Below are positions 1 to 7,087 of a stretch of DNA of 33,482 nucleotides, in pieces. The position numbers and the translations under genes are program-made. Origin of the DNA: Ruminococcus sp. GTDB lineage: Bacteria > Bacillota > Clostridia > Oscillospirales > Ruminococcaceae. The DNA is taken from positions 1 through 33,482 of the forward strand of contig JAEELF010000069.1 of assembly GCA_016288815.1 (NCBI GenBank), read 5' to 3'. How positions within the stretch are numbered: the first letter of the stretch is position 1; every line of letters starts with the position of its first letter. The notes under the pieces are model-generated. The model was not told the origin of the DNA. It was given only the letters and a program-made list of their open reading frames with translations, and ran no database searches.

Positions 1-1
1 A

Positions 2-241
2 CAGGAGAAGTACGTGCTTGACTTCATTGAAAAGGCGAAGGCTAACATCGAACTGAAAGAGGTTACTCCCGAACTTCTCAGGGCTTTCATATCTCGCATT
101 GAAGTCTATGAGAAGCCTGAGAAATACTCAAGAACCTGCGGCAACATGATACTGATACACTATACATTCCTCTCAATCAACAAACCGGCACCAATGTTTA
201 CACCAACAGAAAACAAGACATTTGCTCAGGCAACTTGCTAA
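2..241 (+). pseudogene. C-terminal fragment of a large serine recombinase (DUF4368-like tail), cut by the left window edge
   Basis: The reading frame is open from base 2 to the TAA at 239-241 and gives about 79 residues. The stretch with LDFIEKAK, TPELLRAFI and YEKPEKYSRT resembles the DUF4368 domain at the end of TnpX-like serine recombinases, where a line such as 'TPEILxxFIxKIxVHEK' is typical. After IHYTF the sequence stops looking like the family: the last 24 residues are Thr/Pro/Lys-rich and low in complexity, so the end may be frameshifted or replaced. The catalytic N-terminal domain must lie left of the window if it exists. It is read toward the thiC terminator, so it is a separate unit from the thiamine operon. 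The family call rests on a short stretch. Confidence 0.55.
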
Positions 242-247
242 AAGAGA

Positions 248-274
248 AACCGAGTGGCTAATAACCACTCGGTT
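248..274 (-). terminator. Rho-independent terminator of the thiamine operon (possibly bidirectional)
   Basis: A 10-bp perfect stem (AACCGAGTGG / CCACTCGGTT, arms 248-257 and 265-274) with a 7-base loop. Read on the minus strand it is followed by a T-rich tract (TTCTCTTTT), which fits termination downstream of the thiC stop at 345. On the plus strand it follows the recombinase fragment but lacks a good T-run. Confidence 0.75.
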
Positions 275-344
275 CACATAAGAATTTAATAAAGTTCCGT
301 TAAGGATAGCACGCAATATGAAGTCCCTGTTTTTTATGTCATCA

Positions 345-1649
345 TCAGAGAATATCGATATACTCGCCGTTGAGGGCTTTGTTCATGCTTCTTACGGCAC
401 AGAACTTTCCGCACATCGAGCAGGTGTCATCGTGCTCGGGAGCGCGGCTGTCACGGATACTCTTTGCAGTCTCGGGGTCTATCGAGCACTCCCACTGCTT
501 CTCCCAGTCGAAGGTGCGTCTTGCGTCAGCCATAGCGTCGTCGATATCGCGTGCGTGCGGGATATGCTTCGCGATATCGGCAGCGTGAGCGGCAATTCGC
601 GACGCGATAATGCCCTGCTTTACGTCCTCTACGTTCGGCAGCGCAAGGTGCTCAGCCGGCGTAACATAGCACAGGAACGCAGCTCCCGCAGAAGCAGCTA
701 CAGCTCCTCCGATAGCGGAGGTTATGTGGTCATAGCCGGGAGCGATGTCAGTCACAAGAGGTCCGAGGACGTAGAACGGCGCACCGAGACATATCGTCTG
801 CTGCACTTTCATGTTTGCTTCGATCTGGTCGAGCGGCATATGTCCGGGACCCTCGATCATTACCTGAACGTCCTTCTCCCACGCACGCTTTGTCAGCTCA
901 CCGAGGCGCACGAGCTCCTCGATCTGGCATACGTCGGTCGCGTCAGCAAGGCAGCCCGGACGGCAGGCATCGCCGAGGGAGATCGTCACGTCATACTCGC
1001 GGCAGATGTCGAGTATCTCGTCGTAGTACTCATAGAACGGGTTCTCCTCGCCGGTCATGCACATCCACGCGAAAATGAGCGAGCCGCCGCGCGAAACGAT
1101 GTTCATCTTGCGCTTGTGCTTCTTTATCTGCTCAATGGTCTTGCGGGTGATACCGCAGTGCAGCGTCACGAAGTCCACGCCGTCCTCAGCGTGGAGGCGT
1201 ACAACGTCGATGAGATCCTTCGCAGTGAGAGTAGCGAGGTCACGCTGGTAGTGGATAACGCTGTCATACACCGGGACAGTACCTATCATCGCCTTGCACT
1301 CGGAGGTGAGCCTGCGGCGGAAGGGCTGGGTGTTTCCGTGGGAGGAAAGATCCATTATCGCCTCTGCGCCCATATCTACTGCCGCCTGCACCTTCTGCAT
1401 CTCGATGTCGTAGTCCTTGCAGTCGCGCGAAACGCCGAGGTTGACATTTATCTTCGTGCGGAGCATGGAGCCCACTCCGTTCGGTTCAAGGCAGGTGTGG
1501 AGCTTGTTGGCGCAGATCGCTACCTGTCCCCTTGCAACGAGGTCGCGTATCTCCTCCTCGGTGCGGTACTCCTTAGCGGCAACAGCCTTCATTTCGGGAG
1601 TGATGATGCCCTTTCTGGCAGCATCCATCTGTGTTGTGTAGTTTCTCAT
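345..1649 (-). CDS. thiC: Phosphomethylpyrimidine synthase ThiC
   Basis: Radical-SAM enzyme that converts 5-aminoimidazole ribotide to HMP phosphate, the pyrimidine precursor of thiamine, in the cytoplasm. The 434-residue length fits the short ThiC clade of Clostridia and archaea, without the N-terminal extension of the E. coli enzyme. Recognisable lines include [40 protein letters not shown] and [15 protein letters not shown]. The C-terminal iron-sulfur motif reads CSMCGKFC (Cys410, 413, 417), spaced CX2CX3C. The ATG at 1649 has GAAAGGG upstream on the minus strand. It is the last gene of the operon, 18 bases after thiD, and is followed by the terminator at 248-274. It should be controlled by the TPP riboswitch at 4877-4965. 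Confidence 0.97.
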   Translation of the reverse strand: MRNYTTQMDAARKGIITPEMKAVAAKEYRTEEEIRDLVARGQVAICANKLHTCLEPNGVGSMLRTKINVNLGVSRDCKDYDIEMQKVQAAVDMGAEAIMDLSSHGNTQPFRRRLTSECKAMIGTVPVYDSVIHYQRDLATLTAKDLIDVVRLHAEDGVDFVTLHCGITRKTIEQIKKHKRKMNIVSRGGSLIFAWMCMTGEENPFYEYYDEILDICREYDVTISLGDACRPGCLADATDVCQIEELVRLGELTKRAWEKDVQVMIEGPGHMPLDQIEANMKVQQTICLGAPFYVLGPLVTDIAPGYDHITSAIGGAVAASAGAAFLCYVTPAEHLALPNVEDVKQGIIASRIAAHAADIAKHIPHARDIDDAMADARRTFDWEKQWECSIDPETAKSIRDSRAPEHDDTCSMCGKFCAVRSMNKALNGEYIDIL

Positions 1650-1667
1650 ATCATGACCCTTTCGTAG

Positions 1668-2465
1668 TTATTTATGCTTTCCGTTTATCGCGAATGCGTG
1701 ATCCATCGGACCCGAGCCGTGCCCGAGGTCGAGCATCGCAGACAATGCACCGGAAATATACTTCTTTGCGAGGCTCACAGCCTCCGGGAGCGTACAGCCC
1801 TTGGCGAGGTTCGCCGCTATCGCGCTGGAGAGCGTACAGCCTGTGCCGTGGGTGTTGGGGTTGTCGATACGCTCCCCCTCGAACCACTGCGACTTACCGT
1901 CCGCCCAGAGCAGATCGTTCGCGTCGTTTATGCTGTGTCCGCCCTTTAGCAGCACTGCACAGCCGTACTGTCTGCTTATCTTTTCTGCAGCAGCTTCCAT
2001 GTCAGACGCCGAGCGCACCGGCATATCCGCCAGCAGCTCCGCCTCCGAGATATTCGGCGTAGTCACCGCAGCGAGAGGCAGCAGGAGCTCCGTGAGAGCG
2101 CTGACAGCGTCCGTCTTCATGAGCGAAGCGCCGCTCGTCGCGACCATGACCGGATCCACGACGATATTGCGGGCACCATAATACCTCAGCCGCTCTGCTA
2201 TGACACGGATAAGCGCGTCGGACGAGACCATGCCTATCTTGACCGCGTCTGGGAAGATGTCCTCGAAGACAGCGTCCATCTGCTGCGCGAGAAACTCCGG
2301 GGTGACCTCCATTATTGCGCGGACGCCGGTCGTGTTCTGCGCAGTGAGTGCAGTTATCGCGCTCATCGCAAAAACGCCGTTAAGAGTCATCGTCTTTATA
2401 TCCGCCTGAATGCCGGCTCCGCCGCTTGAATCGCTCCCCGCGACGGTCAGTGCTGTTTTCAACAT
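1668..2465 (-). CDS. thiD: Hydroxymethylpyrimidine/phosphomethylpyrimidine kinase ThiD
   Basis: Ribokinase-family kinase that phosphorylates HMP and HMP-P to HMP-PP, the pyrimidine substrate of ThiE. The 265-residue protein begins AGSDSSGGAGIQADIKT, the classic ThiD nucleotide/substrate loop, and has VVDPVMVATSGASLM in the middle and NTHGTGCTLSSAIAANLA near the end (anion hole and catalytic Asp/Cys region). The start at 2465 is preceded by AAGGGAG on the minus strand. It lies 38 bases after thiE and 18 before thiC. Together with ThiC it forms the pyrimidine branch of the operon. Confidence 0.97.
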   Translation of the reverse strand: MLKTALTVAGSDSSGGAGIQADIKTMTLNGVFAMSAITALTAQNTTGVRAIMEVTPEFLAQQMDAVFEDIFPDAVKIGMVSSDALIRVIAERLRYYGARNIVVDPVMVATSGASLMKTDAVSALTELLLPLAAVTTPNISEAELLADMPVRSASDMEAAAEKISRQYGCAVLLKGGHSINDANDLLWADGKSQWFEGERIDNPNTHGTGCTLSSAIAANLAKGCTLPEAVSLAKKYISGALSAMLDLGHGSGPMDHAFAINGKHK

Positions 2466-2503
2466 AAGGCAAGCTCCCTTTCCTGCGAAATTGTCCTGAT
2501 CTG

Positions 2504-3151
2504 TCAGACTGCCTGACCGATACCGAGCTTCTCTGCGGCAGCTGTGAAAAGCTCCCTCGCTGCCTTTTCGGGGTCGTCAGCCTTCATTATCGCCGATACC
2601 GCGCAGATACCCGCTATCGGTACGCCACTGAGAATGTCGATGTTGTCCTTGTTGAGCCCGCCTATCGCGTTGACCGGTATCGGCACTGCACGGCAGATGT
2701 CCGCGAGCGTGTCCACGGATGTGAGGACGGTCTTGACCTTGGTGGTGGTAGGGTATATCGCGCCGACGCCGAGGTAGTCCGCGCCGTTTTTGTAAGCCTC
2801 GAGCGCCTGCGGGACGGTCTTTGCAGTCGCACCTATTATCATCCTGCTGCCGCATATCTGACGAGCCCTGTCAATCGGCAGGTCGCTCTGCCCGAGGTGG
2901 ACTCCCTCTGCGCCGGACGCAAGGGCGATATCCACTCTGTCGTCTATTATCAGAGGGACGCCGAAGCTCTGCGTGATCGTGTGCAGCCTCTCCGCGAGGG
3001 TAAGATACTCGCGCGAGCTGCGCTCCTTTTCACGGAGCTGTATGAGCGTCGCACCGCCGCGGAGCGCTGCGGTCACTCTTGCGAAGAATTCCTCCTCATC
3101 GCAGAATGTACTGTCAGTAATGAAATACAGGCGTGTATCGAGCTTAGCCAA
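2504..3151 (-). CDS. thiE: Thiamine-phosphate synthase ThiE (TTG start)
   Basis: TIM-barrel enzyme that joins HMP-PP and thiazole phosphate into thiamine monophosphate. The 215-residue protein shows LIQLREKERSSREYL (pyrophosphate/Mg site), GVHLGQSDLP, GATAKT, YLGVGAIYPTTTKV and NAIGGLN, all typical of ThiE. The start is a TTG at 3151-3149: GGAGGG lies 8 bases upstream and no in-frame ATG lies nearby. The start overlaps the thiM stop by 8 bases, so translational coupling is likely. It is the meeting point of the pyrimidine (ThiC, ThiD) and thiazole (ThiM) branches encoded on either side. Confidence 0.96.
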   Translation of the reverse strand: MAKLDTRLYFITDSTFCDEEEFFARVTAALRGGATLIQLREKERSSREYLTLAERLHTITQSFGVPLIIDDRVDIALASGAEGVHLGQSDLPIDRARQICGSRMIIGATAKTVPQALEAYKNGADYLGVGAIYPTTTKVKTVLTSVDTLADICRAVPIPVNAIGGLNKDNIDILSGVPIAGICAVSAIMKADDPEKAARELFTAAAEKLGIGQAV

Positions 3152-3941
3152 TGTCAGTTCCCTCCGTATTTTTGTATTTGCATATCACATCGTCGGTCAG
3201 CGTTGAGAGACTGTCGAGCAGCTCCACCGAGAAGCTGCCGCTGCCCTTTGCATTGTCTGCGAGCTGACCGCTCACCCCGAGCACTACGCACGCTGTCTCG
3301 GCAGCTGCCATGCCGCTCCCGGCAGACAGGAACGCCGCACACAACGCCCCGAGCATACAGCCTGTCCCGGTTATCGACGCAAGACGCTGGGTGCCGTTAT
3401 TTATGCGTATCATGCGGTGTCCGTCTGTAACAACGTCCGTTCTCCCGCTCGCGAGGACCGTAGTTCCATACCTGAGGGCGAATTCAGCCGCAGCTTTTTC
3501 CGCAGCTTTGACGTCAAGCGACTTGTCCGCATCGACTCCCGACGAACTGTACCCGCCGTCGAACATCGCGTATATCTCGGAATAATTCCCCTTTATAACA
3601 GCAGGGACGGCAATGTCTGCGAGTGTCATCGCGAGGCTCCGTCTGTTCGGCAGGCAGGCTGCTCCGCACACATCGAGTACATACGGTACACCCGCCTCCC
3701 CTGCTGTCTGCACGGAGAGCTTCATCGCCTGCATACGTGCCTCAGTCAGATTTCCGAGATTTATAAGCAGCGCTCCCGCCGAACGTGTCACCAGAGGGGC
3801 TTCGTCAGGGTGCTCCGCCATCATCGGACGCGCTCCCACGGCGAGCACCGCGTTCGCGCACTGATTTATCGAAATGGGGTTCGTTATACAGTGTATCAGC
3901 GGCTGAGCCGCCTTCACGCTGTTACGGAGCTCATTTATCAT
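3144..3941 (-). CDS. thiM: Hydroxyethylthiazole kinase ThiM
   Basis: Salvage kinase that phosphorylates 4-methyl-5-(2-hydroxyethyl)thiazole for use by ThiE. The 265-residue protein shows the family opening PLIHCITNPISINQCANAVLA, followed by GARPMMAEHPDEA, and the C-terminal SITGTGCMLGALCAAFL with the catalytic Cys in the anion hole. The ATG at 3941 lies inside the end of thiW (11-base overlap), and the stop overlaps thiE by 8 bases, so these genes are tightly coupled. Pairing with thiW points to a supply of thiazole from outside the cell instead of de novo synthesis. Confidence 0.96.
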   Translation of the reverse strand: MINELRNSVKAAQPLIHCITNPISINQCANAVLAVGARPMMAEHPDEAPLVTRSAGALLINLGNLTEARMQAMKLSVQTAGEAGVPYVLDVCGAACLPNRRSLAMTLADIAVPAVIKGNYSEIYAMFDGGYSSSGVDADKSLDVKAAEKAAAEFALRYGTTVLASGRTDVVTDGHRMIRINNGTQRLASITGTGCMLGALCAAFLSAGSGMAAAETACVVLGVSGQLADNAKGSGSFSVELLDSLSTLTDDVICKYKNTEGTDIG

Positions 3942-4659
3942 CTGTCTTAGCCACCTTCAGCTTTTTTATTATGTAATACACCGCCGCTGCTGCCGGGAAC
4001 ACGATCAGGCAGGCATACGGGATATACGCCCACGCCTTGCCGCTGAAGCCGAAAATGCTCGCAGCAAGCGCTGTTACTACGAAGAATATCGCGCCGAGCG
4101 CTGCTATCGTTATCGCATTCGACAGCACGCTGCTCCTGTCCTCGTAGCTCTGCGTGCCGAGGGCGTTCTGCATTTTTGCGAGCACGCCGTTGTTCGTGAG
4201 CTTGCGGAGGAACACGAATGCGATACCGCCGCCGATGAGCGTCCCGCAGATGAACGACGGAACGTAGAACAGCCAGCTCAGTCCCTCTCTGCCCCAGAGA
4301 TAGGTCATTACGGGGTACGACATCACCGCACCGATGAGTCCCGTGCCGATGACCTCACCGAGCACCGCGAAGATAAGTCTTCCCTTTGAGAGACGGTAGA
4401 ACACTCCCGACAGGAACGCGCCGAACACCGCACCGGTCAGTGCGAGCGGCGGTATGCCCATAAGCGTCATGCGGAGTATTCCGATGAGCGTCGCGCACGC
4501 AAGCGAATACCATGGTCCGAGCAGCACAGAGCATACGATGTTGATGAAATGCGCCATCGGGCACATTCCCTCCACCCTGAGTATCGGCGATATAACGACG
4601 CCGAGCGCTACCTGCATAGCGAGTGTGATGAGTCTTAGGAGCTTGGTGTTTTTCTTCAT
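3931..4659 (-). CDS. thiW: ThiW-type thiazole transporter substrate-binding (ECF S) component with extra C-terminal helices
   Basis: Predicted integral membrane S-component that brings a thiazole precursor into the cell with a shared ECF module encoded elsewhere. The N-terminal about 165 residues match ThiW: LITLAMQVALGVVISPILRVEGM, then PMAHFINIVCSVLLGPWYSLACATLIGILR and TLMGIPPLALTGAVFGAFLSG. Beyond that the 242-residue protein continues with a linker (about 165-180) and two more hydrophobic segments (ITIAALGAIFFVVTALAAS and YIPYACLIVFPAAAAVYYI), ending in a Lys-rich tail. That makes it longer than the usual ThiW. It is the first gene after the TPP riboswitch, with GAGG upstream of the ATG at 4659, and overlaps thiM by 11 bases. 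Confidence 0.88.
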   Translation of the reverse strand: MKKNTKLLRLITLAMQVALGVVISPILRVEGMCPMAHFINIVCSVLLGPWYSLACATLIGILRMTLMGIPPLALTGAVFGAFLSGVFYRLSKGRLIFAVLGEVIGTGLIGAVMSYPVMTYLWGREGLSWLFYVPSFICGTLIGGGIAFVFLRKLTNNGVLAKMQNALGTQSYEDRSSVLSNAITIAALGAIFFVVTALAASIFGFSGKAWAYIPYACLIVFPAAAAVYYIIKKLKVAKTDDK

Positions 4660-4827
4660 TGATATTTACCTCGTTTCTGATATTTTTCAGCGATAAACGC
4701 TGTGCGGTCGGAGATCACTTTCTCCCTCTCACCCCGAAACACGGGTTCCCATCGCAAAATACAAGACACAAGGCGCTCCCCTTCTATCCGTCCGGTAACG
4801 ACCGGAAGCCAGAGGACATTCCTGACG

Positions 4828-4861
4828 AAAAACGGGAGCCGCCCGACATGGCGCCTCCCGT
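4828..4861 (-). terminator. Expression-platform terminator of the TPP riboswitch
   Basis: Read on the minus strand this is a GC-rich hairpin (ACGGGAGGCGCC paired with GGCGGCTCCCGT, arms about 4851-4861 and 4832-4843) followed directly by TTTTCGT. It lies between the aptamer and thiW, so it is the likely off-switch when TPP is bound. Its distal arm can also pair with an identical ACGGGAG at the 5' end of the aptamer. Confidence 0.8.
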
Positions 4862-4876
4862 AAGCTATCCTTTATG

Positions 4877-4965
4877 ATACGTCCCTACGTTGGCATTATC
4901 CAAATCAGGTAAGCGGTCAAAGGTCACACCTTTATCTCAGCCTGTATACAAGCTCCCGTCCGCAT
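4877..4965 (-). ncRNA. TPP (THI-box) riboswitch
   Basis: On the minus strand the leader contains the conserved THI-box blocks in order: GGGAGCTTG, then GGCTGAGA, ACCTGATTTGGATAATGCCA and ACGTAGGGA. These are the pyrimidine- and pyrophosphate-binding elements of TPP aptamers. A closing P1 helix can form between ATGCG (4961-4965) and CGTAT (4877-4881). It sits about 220 bases upstream of thiW, downstream of the promoter at 5035-5063 and upstream of a terminator, so it should switch off the whole thiamine operon by premature termination when TPP is plentiful. Confidence 0.96.
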
Positions 4966-4994
4966 TTCTGCGGTCATAGGGTCCGGAGACCCTA
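4960..4994 (-). other. Two leader hairpins just 5' of the TPP aptamer
   Basis: Two small stems lie upstream of the aptamer: CCGCA/TGCGG (4960-4964, 4969-4973, 4-base loop) and TAGGGTC/GACCCTA (4977-4983, 4988-4994, loop of 4). The first uses the same bases as the proposed 5' strand of P1, so the two structures exclude each other. They may be part of the folding pathway of the switch. Confidence 0.5.
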
Positions 4995-5034
4995 CAGATT
5001 CAATTTTCATCAGATACAAGAATATCCACATGAT

Positions 5035-5063
5035 ATTATACAACCTTTTTCAGAAAAAAGCAA
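5035..5063 (-). promoter_or_regulatory. Sigma-A promoter of the thiamine operon
   Basis: On the minus strand TTGCTT (5058-5063) and TATAAT (5035-5040) are separated by 17 bases. Transcription would start near 5028, giving the leader that contains the hairpins and the TPP riboswitch. The -35 lies immediately beyond the pncB terminator. Confidence 0.7.
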
Positions 5064-5065
5064 TA

Positions 5066-5090
5066 CCCTGACGAAAATTTTCCGTCAGGG
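5066..5090 (-). terminator. Terminator after pncB
   Basis: Stem CCCTGACG/CGTCAGGG (arms 5066-5073 and 5083-5090), extendable through AAAA/TTTT with one bulge. On the minus strand it is followed by TATTGCTTTTTTC. It lies 16 bases beyond the pncB stop. Confidence 0.75.
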
Positions 5091-5105
5091 CAGTCTGAGT
5101 GTTCA

Positions 5106-6311
5106 TCAGCGGTGCTTGTCTGCTTCTCTCTTGAGCCTGAAATCCACCGAGCGCTTGAGGTACTCAAGGTACTCGCCGTCGCGGCACATGGCCTTACCGG
5201 CGTCGTCGGAGAGCTTCGCGACGGGTCTGCCGTTGACGTACTGGAGCTTGATGACGATGTTCAGCGCGTCCTCCTCGGTGTCGTTGGAGCAGAACGTCCC
5301 TATGCCGAACGAGACCTTGCTCTTGTCGCAGAAGTACTCATAGAGCTTCTGTGCGCGGTCGAAGTCAAGACTGTCGCTGAACAGCAGAAGCTTGGTCTTC
5401 GGGTCTGCGCCGTATTTTTTGTAGTGGGCGATCATCTTCTCGCCCCACTCATACGGATCACCGCTGTCGTGACGGACACCGGTGTAGTTGTTGACCATCG
5501 AGCGGTTGAAATCGAGCAGGAAGAGGTCTGTCGTGACCGTATCCGTCAGCGCAGTACCGTTATCGCCCTCGTACTCGTTGTACCAGTCCTTCATCGCGTA
5601 GTAATTGGTGTACGCGAGCGGTATCGAGTCTATGCCCTGATACATCTGCACGAACTCGTGGGCGTAGGTGCCTATCGGGGTGACATTGTACTTCATCGCG
5701 AGGTAGACGTTCGACGTTCCCACGCACTTGTCGGTCTCGGTGCAGAGACGTCTTACCACGACGTCCTCCCACTCGCGGGAGAGCCTTCTTCGGCAGCCGA
5801 ATTCCGCGAACCTGAATGTGTACGTTCCGTCGTTCAGTGCCTTTATCTTAGCGTCAAGGCGCTCCTCAGCCGATTTGCGCAGGCGGTCGTAGTCGAACTG
5901 CATACGGAAGTAGACCTCGTTGACTATCTCCAGCAGATATATCTCGAACTGCATTGCTGAGAAGAGCGGTCCGTCCACGACTATCCTCAGCTCGCCGTCC
6001 CCGTCGAGCTCAGCTGTGACGTAGTCCCTTATCGGGTGCCAGAGCCGCAGGAATTCCACATAGTCGTCCTTGATGAAGCGTATGCTGCGGAGGTAGTCGA
6101 GCTCCTCATTCCTGAAAGTGAGCGTGCAGAGGTGATCTATCTGGTCGTTGATCTCCTGCACCATTTCGGGCGTGAAAACTATCCCCTTGTTGCGGCACTT
6201 GAAGAAGTACTGCCCGCAGAGATCGGTGTGCTTATGGAAGATGACCTGATCCATGTTGAATTTGTAAAGGTCGGTATCGAGGAGCGATACCACAATGGGG
6301 TCGAGTTTCAT
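5106..6311 (-). CDS. pncB: Nicotinate phosphoribosyltransferase PncB
   Basis: Converts nicotinate and PRPP to nicotinate mononucleotide in the Preiss-Handler route to NAD. The 401-residue length fits the PncB family. Visible landmarks are LLDTDLYKFNMDQVIF at the N terminus, GTYAHEFVQMYQG (region of the regulatory/catalytic His), NYTGVRHDSGDPYEWGEKMI and SFGIGTFCSND near the phosphate-binding end. It follows pncA with a 12-base gap on the same strand, so nicotinamide deamidation and nicotinate capture are made together. A terminator follows the stop. Confidence 0.96.
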   Translation of the reverse strand: MKLDPIVVSLLDTDLYKFNMDQVIFHKHTDLCGQYFFKCRNKGIVFTPEMVQEINDQIDHLCTLTFRNEELDYLRSIRFIKDDYVEFLRLWHPIRDYVTAELDGDGELRIVVDGPLFSAMQFEIYLLEIVNEVYFRMQFDYDRLRKSAEERLDAKIKALNDGTYTFRFAEFGCRRRLSREWEDVVVRRLCTETDKCVGTSNVYLAMKYNVTPIGTYAHEFVQMYQGIDSIPLAYTNYYAMKDWYNEYEGDNGTALTDTVTTDLFLLDFNRSMVNNYTGVRHDSGDPYEWGEKMIAHYKKYGADPKTKLLLFSDSLDFDRAQKLYEYFCDKSKVSFGIGTFCSNDTEEDALNIVIKLQYVNGRPVAKLSDDAGKAMCRDGEYLEYLKRSVDFRLKREADKHR

Positions 6312-6323
6312 ATCATGTCCTCC

Positions 6324-6848
6324 TCAGATAATATCTATCTGGCAGCTTTTCATAGTCTCGAGCGCTGCCTCGTGCTTCGCGGGAGTGACGCCCGCACAGC
6401 ACTTCTCATCGACCGCTATCTCAGCCTCGGGGAAGCTCGCCTTCAGCAGCAGAGCGTTGCTCACCACGCAGATGTCCGTGCAGAGACCGATGAGCTCAAT
6501 GCTGATGTCGTCGCTGCCGGCTGACTTCCTTATCAGCTCGGGAAGCTTCACGGAGCCGAAGGTGTACTTCTCTACGGCGGTGAAATTCCTGCCGGAGAGA
6601 GCGTCGGCGATCTCGTCGCTGAGCTGCCAGCCATCGGTATCCTTGATACAGTGCGGGACGGGGAGCTTCCTGCCCTCGGCGGTCTCCATATAGTTGTCGA
6701 AGTGAGTGTCGAAGGTGACGAATATCTCCCCGCCGAAGCTCTTAATCTTCTCAGCCGCTGCCGGGACTATCGCGCAGGCTTCGCTGCTGCCGAGCGCACC
6801 GTCAACGAAGTCCTTCTGCATATCCACTACGATCAAAAACTTTTTCAT
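6324..6848 (-). CDS. pncA: Nicotinamidase PncA (cysteine hydrolase family)
   Basis: Hydrolyses nicotinamide to nicotinate and ammonia for NAD salvage. The 174-residue protein keeps the family triad: Asp9 in VVDMQKDFVDGALG, Lys94 in VEKYTFGS and Cys127 in GLCTDICVVSNALLL. Likely metal ligands are in TFDTHFDNYM (Asp47, His49) and around His66. The ATG at 6848 has AAAGGAG upstream on the minus strand. It is transcribed from the promoter at 6965-6993 through a leader with a small ORF, and is followed 12 bases later by pncB. Confidence 0.95.
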   Translation of the reverse strand: MKKFLIVVDMQKDFVDGALGSSEACAIVPAAAEKIKSFGGEIFVTFDTHFDNYMETAEGRKLPVPHCIKDTDGWQLSDEIADALSGRNFTAVEKYTFGSVKLPELIRKSAGSDDISIELIGLCTDICVVSNALLLKASFPEAEIAVDEKCCAGVTPAKHEAALETMKSCQIDII

Positions 6849-6863
6849 GCAAGCATCTCCTTT

Positions 6864-6932
6864 TCAAACGCAAATATACCAAACGGCAGCAAAGTCGTTG
6901 CCTGACACAGCCGTTTTGTCATCAGTTCTCAT
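6864..6932 (-). CDS. 22-codon leader ORF upstream of pncA
   Basis: The minus strand has a near-perfect Shine-Dalgarno, AGGAGG, 6 bases before an ATG at 6932. The frame runs 22 codons (MRTDDKTAVS followed by GNDFAAVWYICV) to a TGA at 6866-6864. The pncA Shine-Dalgarno and ATG (6848) follow within 15 bases. It sits between a good promoter and pncA, so it would be translated first. An inverted repeat (TTCTCA/TGAGAA, 6926-6931 and 6944-6949) brackets its ribosome-binding site, and AAACGGC/GCCGTTT (6881-6887, 6910-6916) forms a stem inside the ORF. No family is recognised. It could be a regulatory leader peptide, a small protein or a chance ORF. The ribosome-binding site and placement favour real translation. 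Confidence 0.55.
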   Translation of the reverse strand: MRTDDKTAVSGNDFAAVWYICV

Positions 6933-6964
6933 GATACACCTCCTGAGAATGAGGTCCCATGCTC

Positions 6965-7002
6965 ATTATACAATAACCCCGCGGAAAAGTCAACGCCGCG
7001 GG
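6965..7002 (-). promoter_or_regulatory. Promoter of the pncA-pncB operon with inverted repeat over the -35
   Basis: On the minus strand TTGACT (6988-6993) and TATAAT (6965-6970) are 17 bases apart. A 7-bp inverted repeat, CCCGCGG/CCGCGGG (6978-6984 and 6996-7002), flanks the -35 hexamer, a usual position for a repressor operator. No regulator for it is visible in the window. Confidence 0.75.
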
Positions 7003-7041
7003 CAGTTTTTCCCGCAAAGCTCTGCGGCTGAGCTAAAAGCG

Positions 7042-7067
7042 AAGGAGATACCGTTTGGTATCTCCTT
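7042..7067 (-). terminator. Terminator of the peroxide-defence operon
   Basis: Perfect 11-bp stem AAGGAGATACC/GGTATCTCCTT (7042-7052, 7057-7067) with a 4-base loop. On the minus strand it is followed by CGCTTTTAG, a modest T-tract. It lies 20 bases after the marR stop. Confidence 0.7.
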
Positions 7068-7087
7068 AACAGCTCCGCCGGCGAGTA

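Noticed and set aside
318..1667. 449-codon plus-strand ORF opposite thiC
   Set aside because: It is the antisense of a clearly recognised ThiC, has no protein-family features and is rich in Arg/Ser/Val/Leu as expected of a mirror frame.
6864..6960. Known NAD riboswitch upstream of pncA
   Set aside because: No match to the NAD-I or NAD-II consensus could be made by eye. The stems are explained by the leader ORF and its ribosome site.
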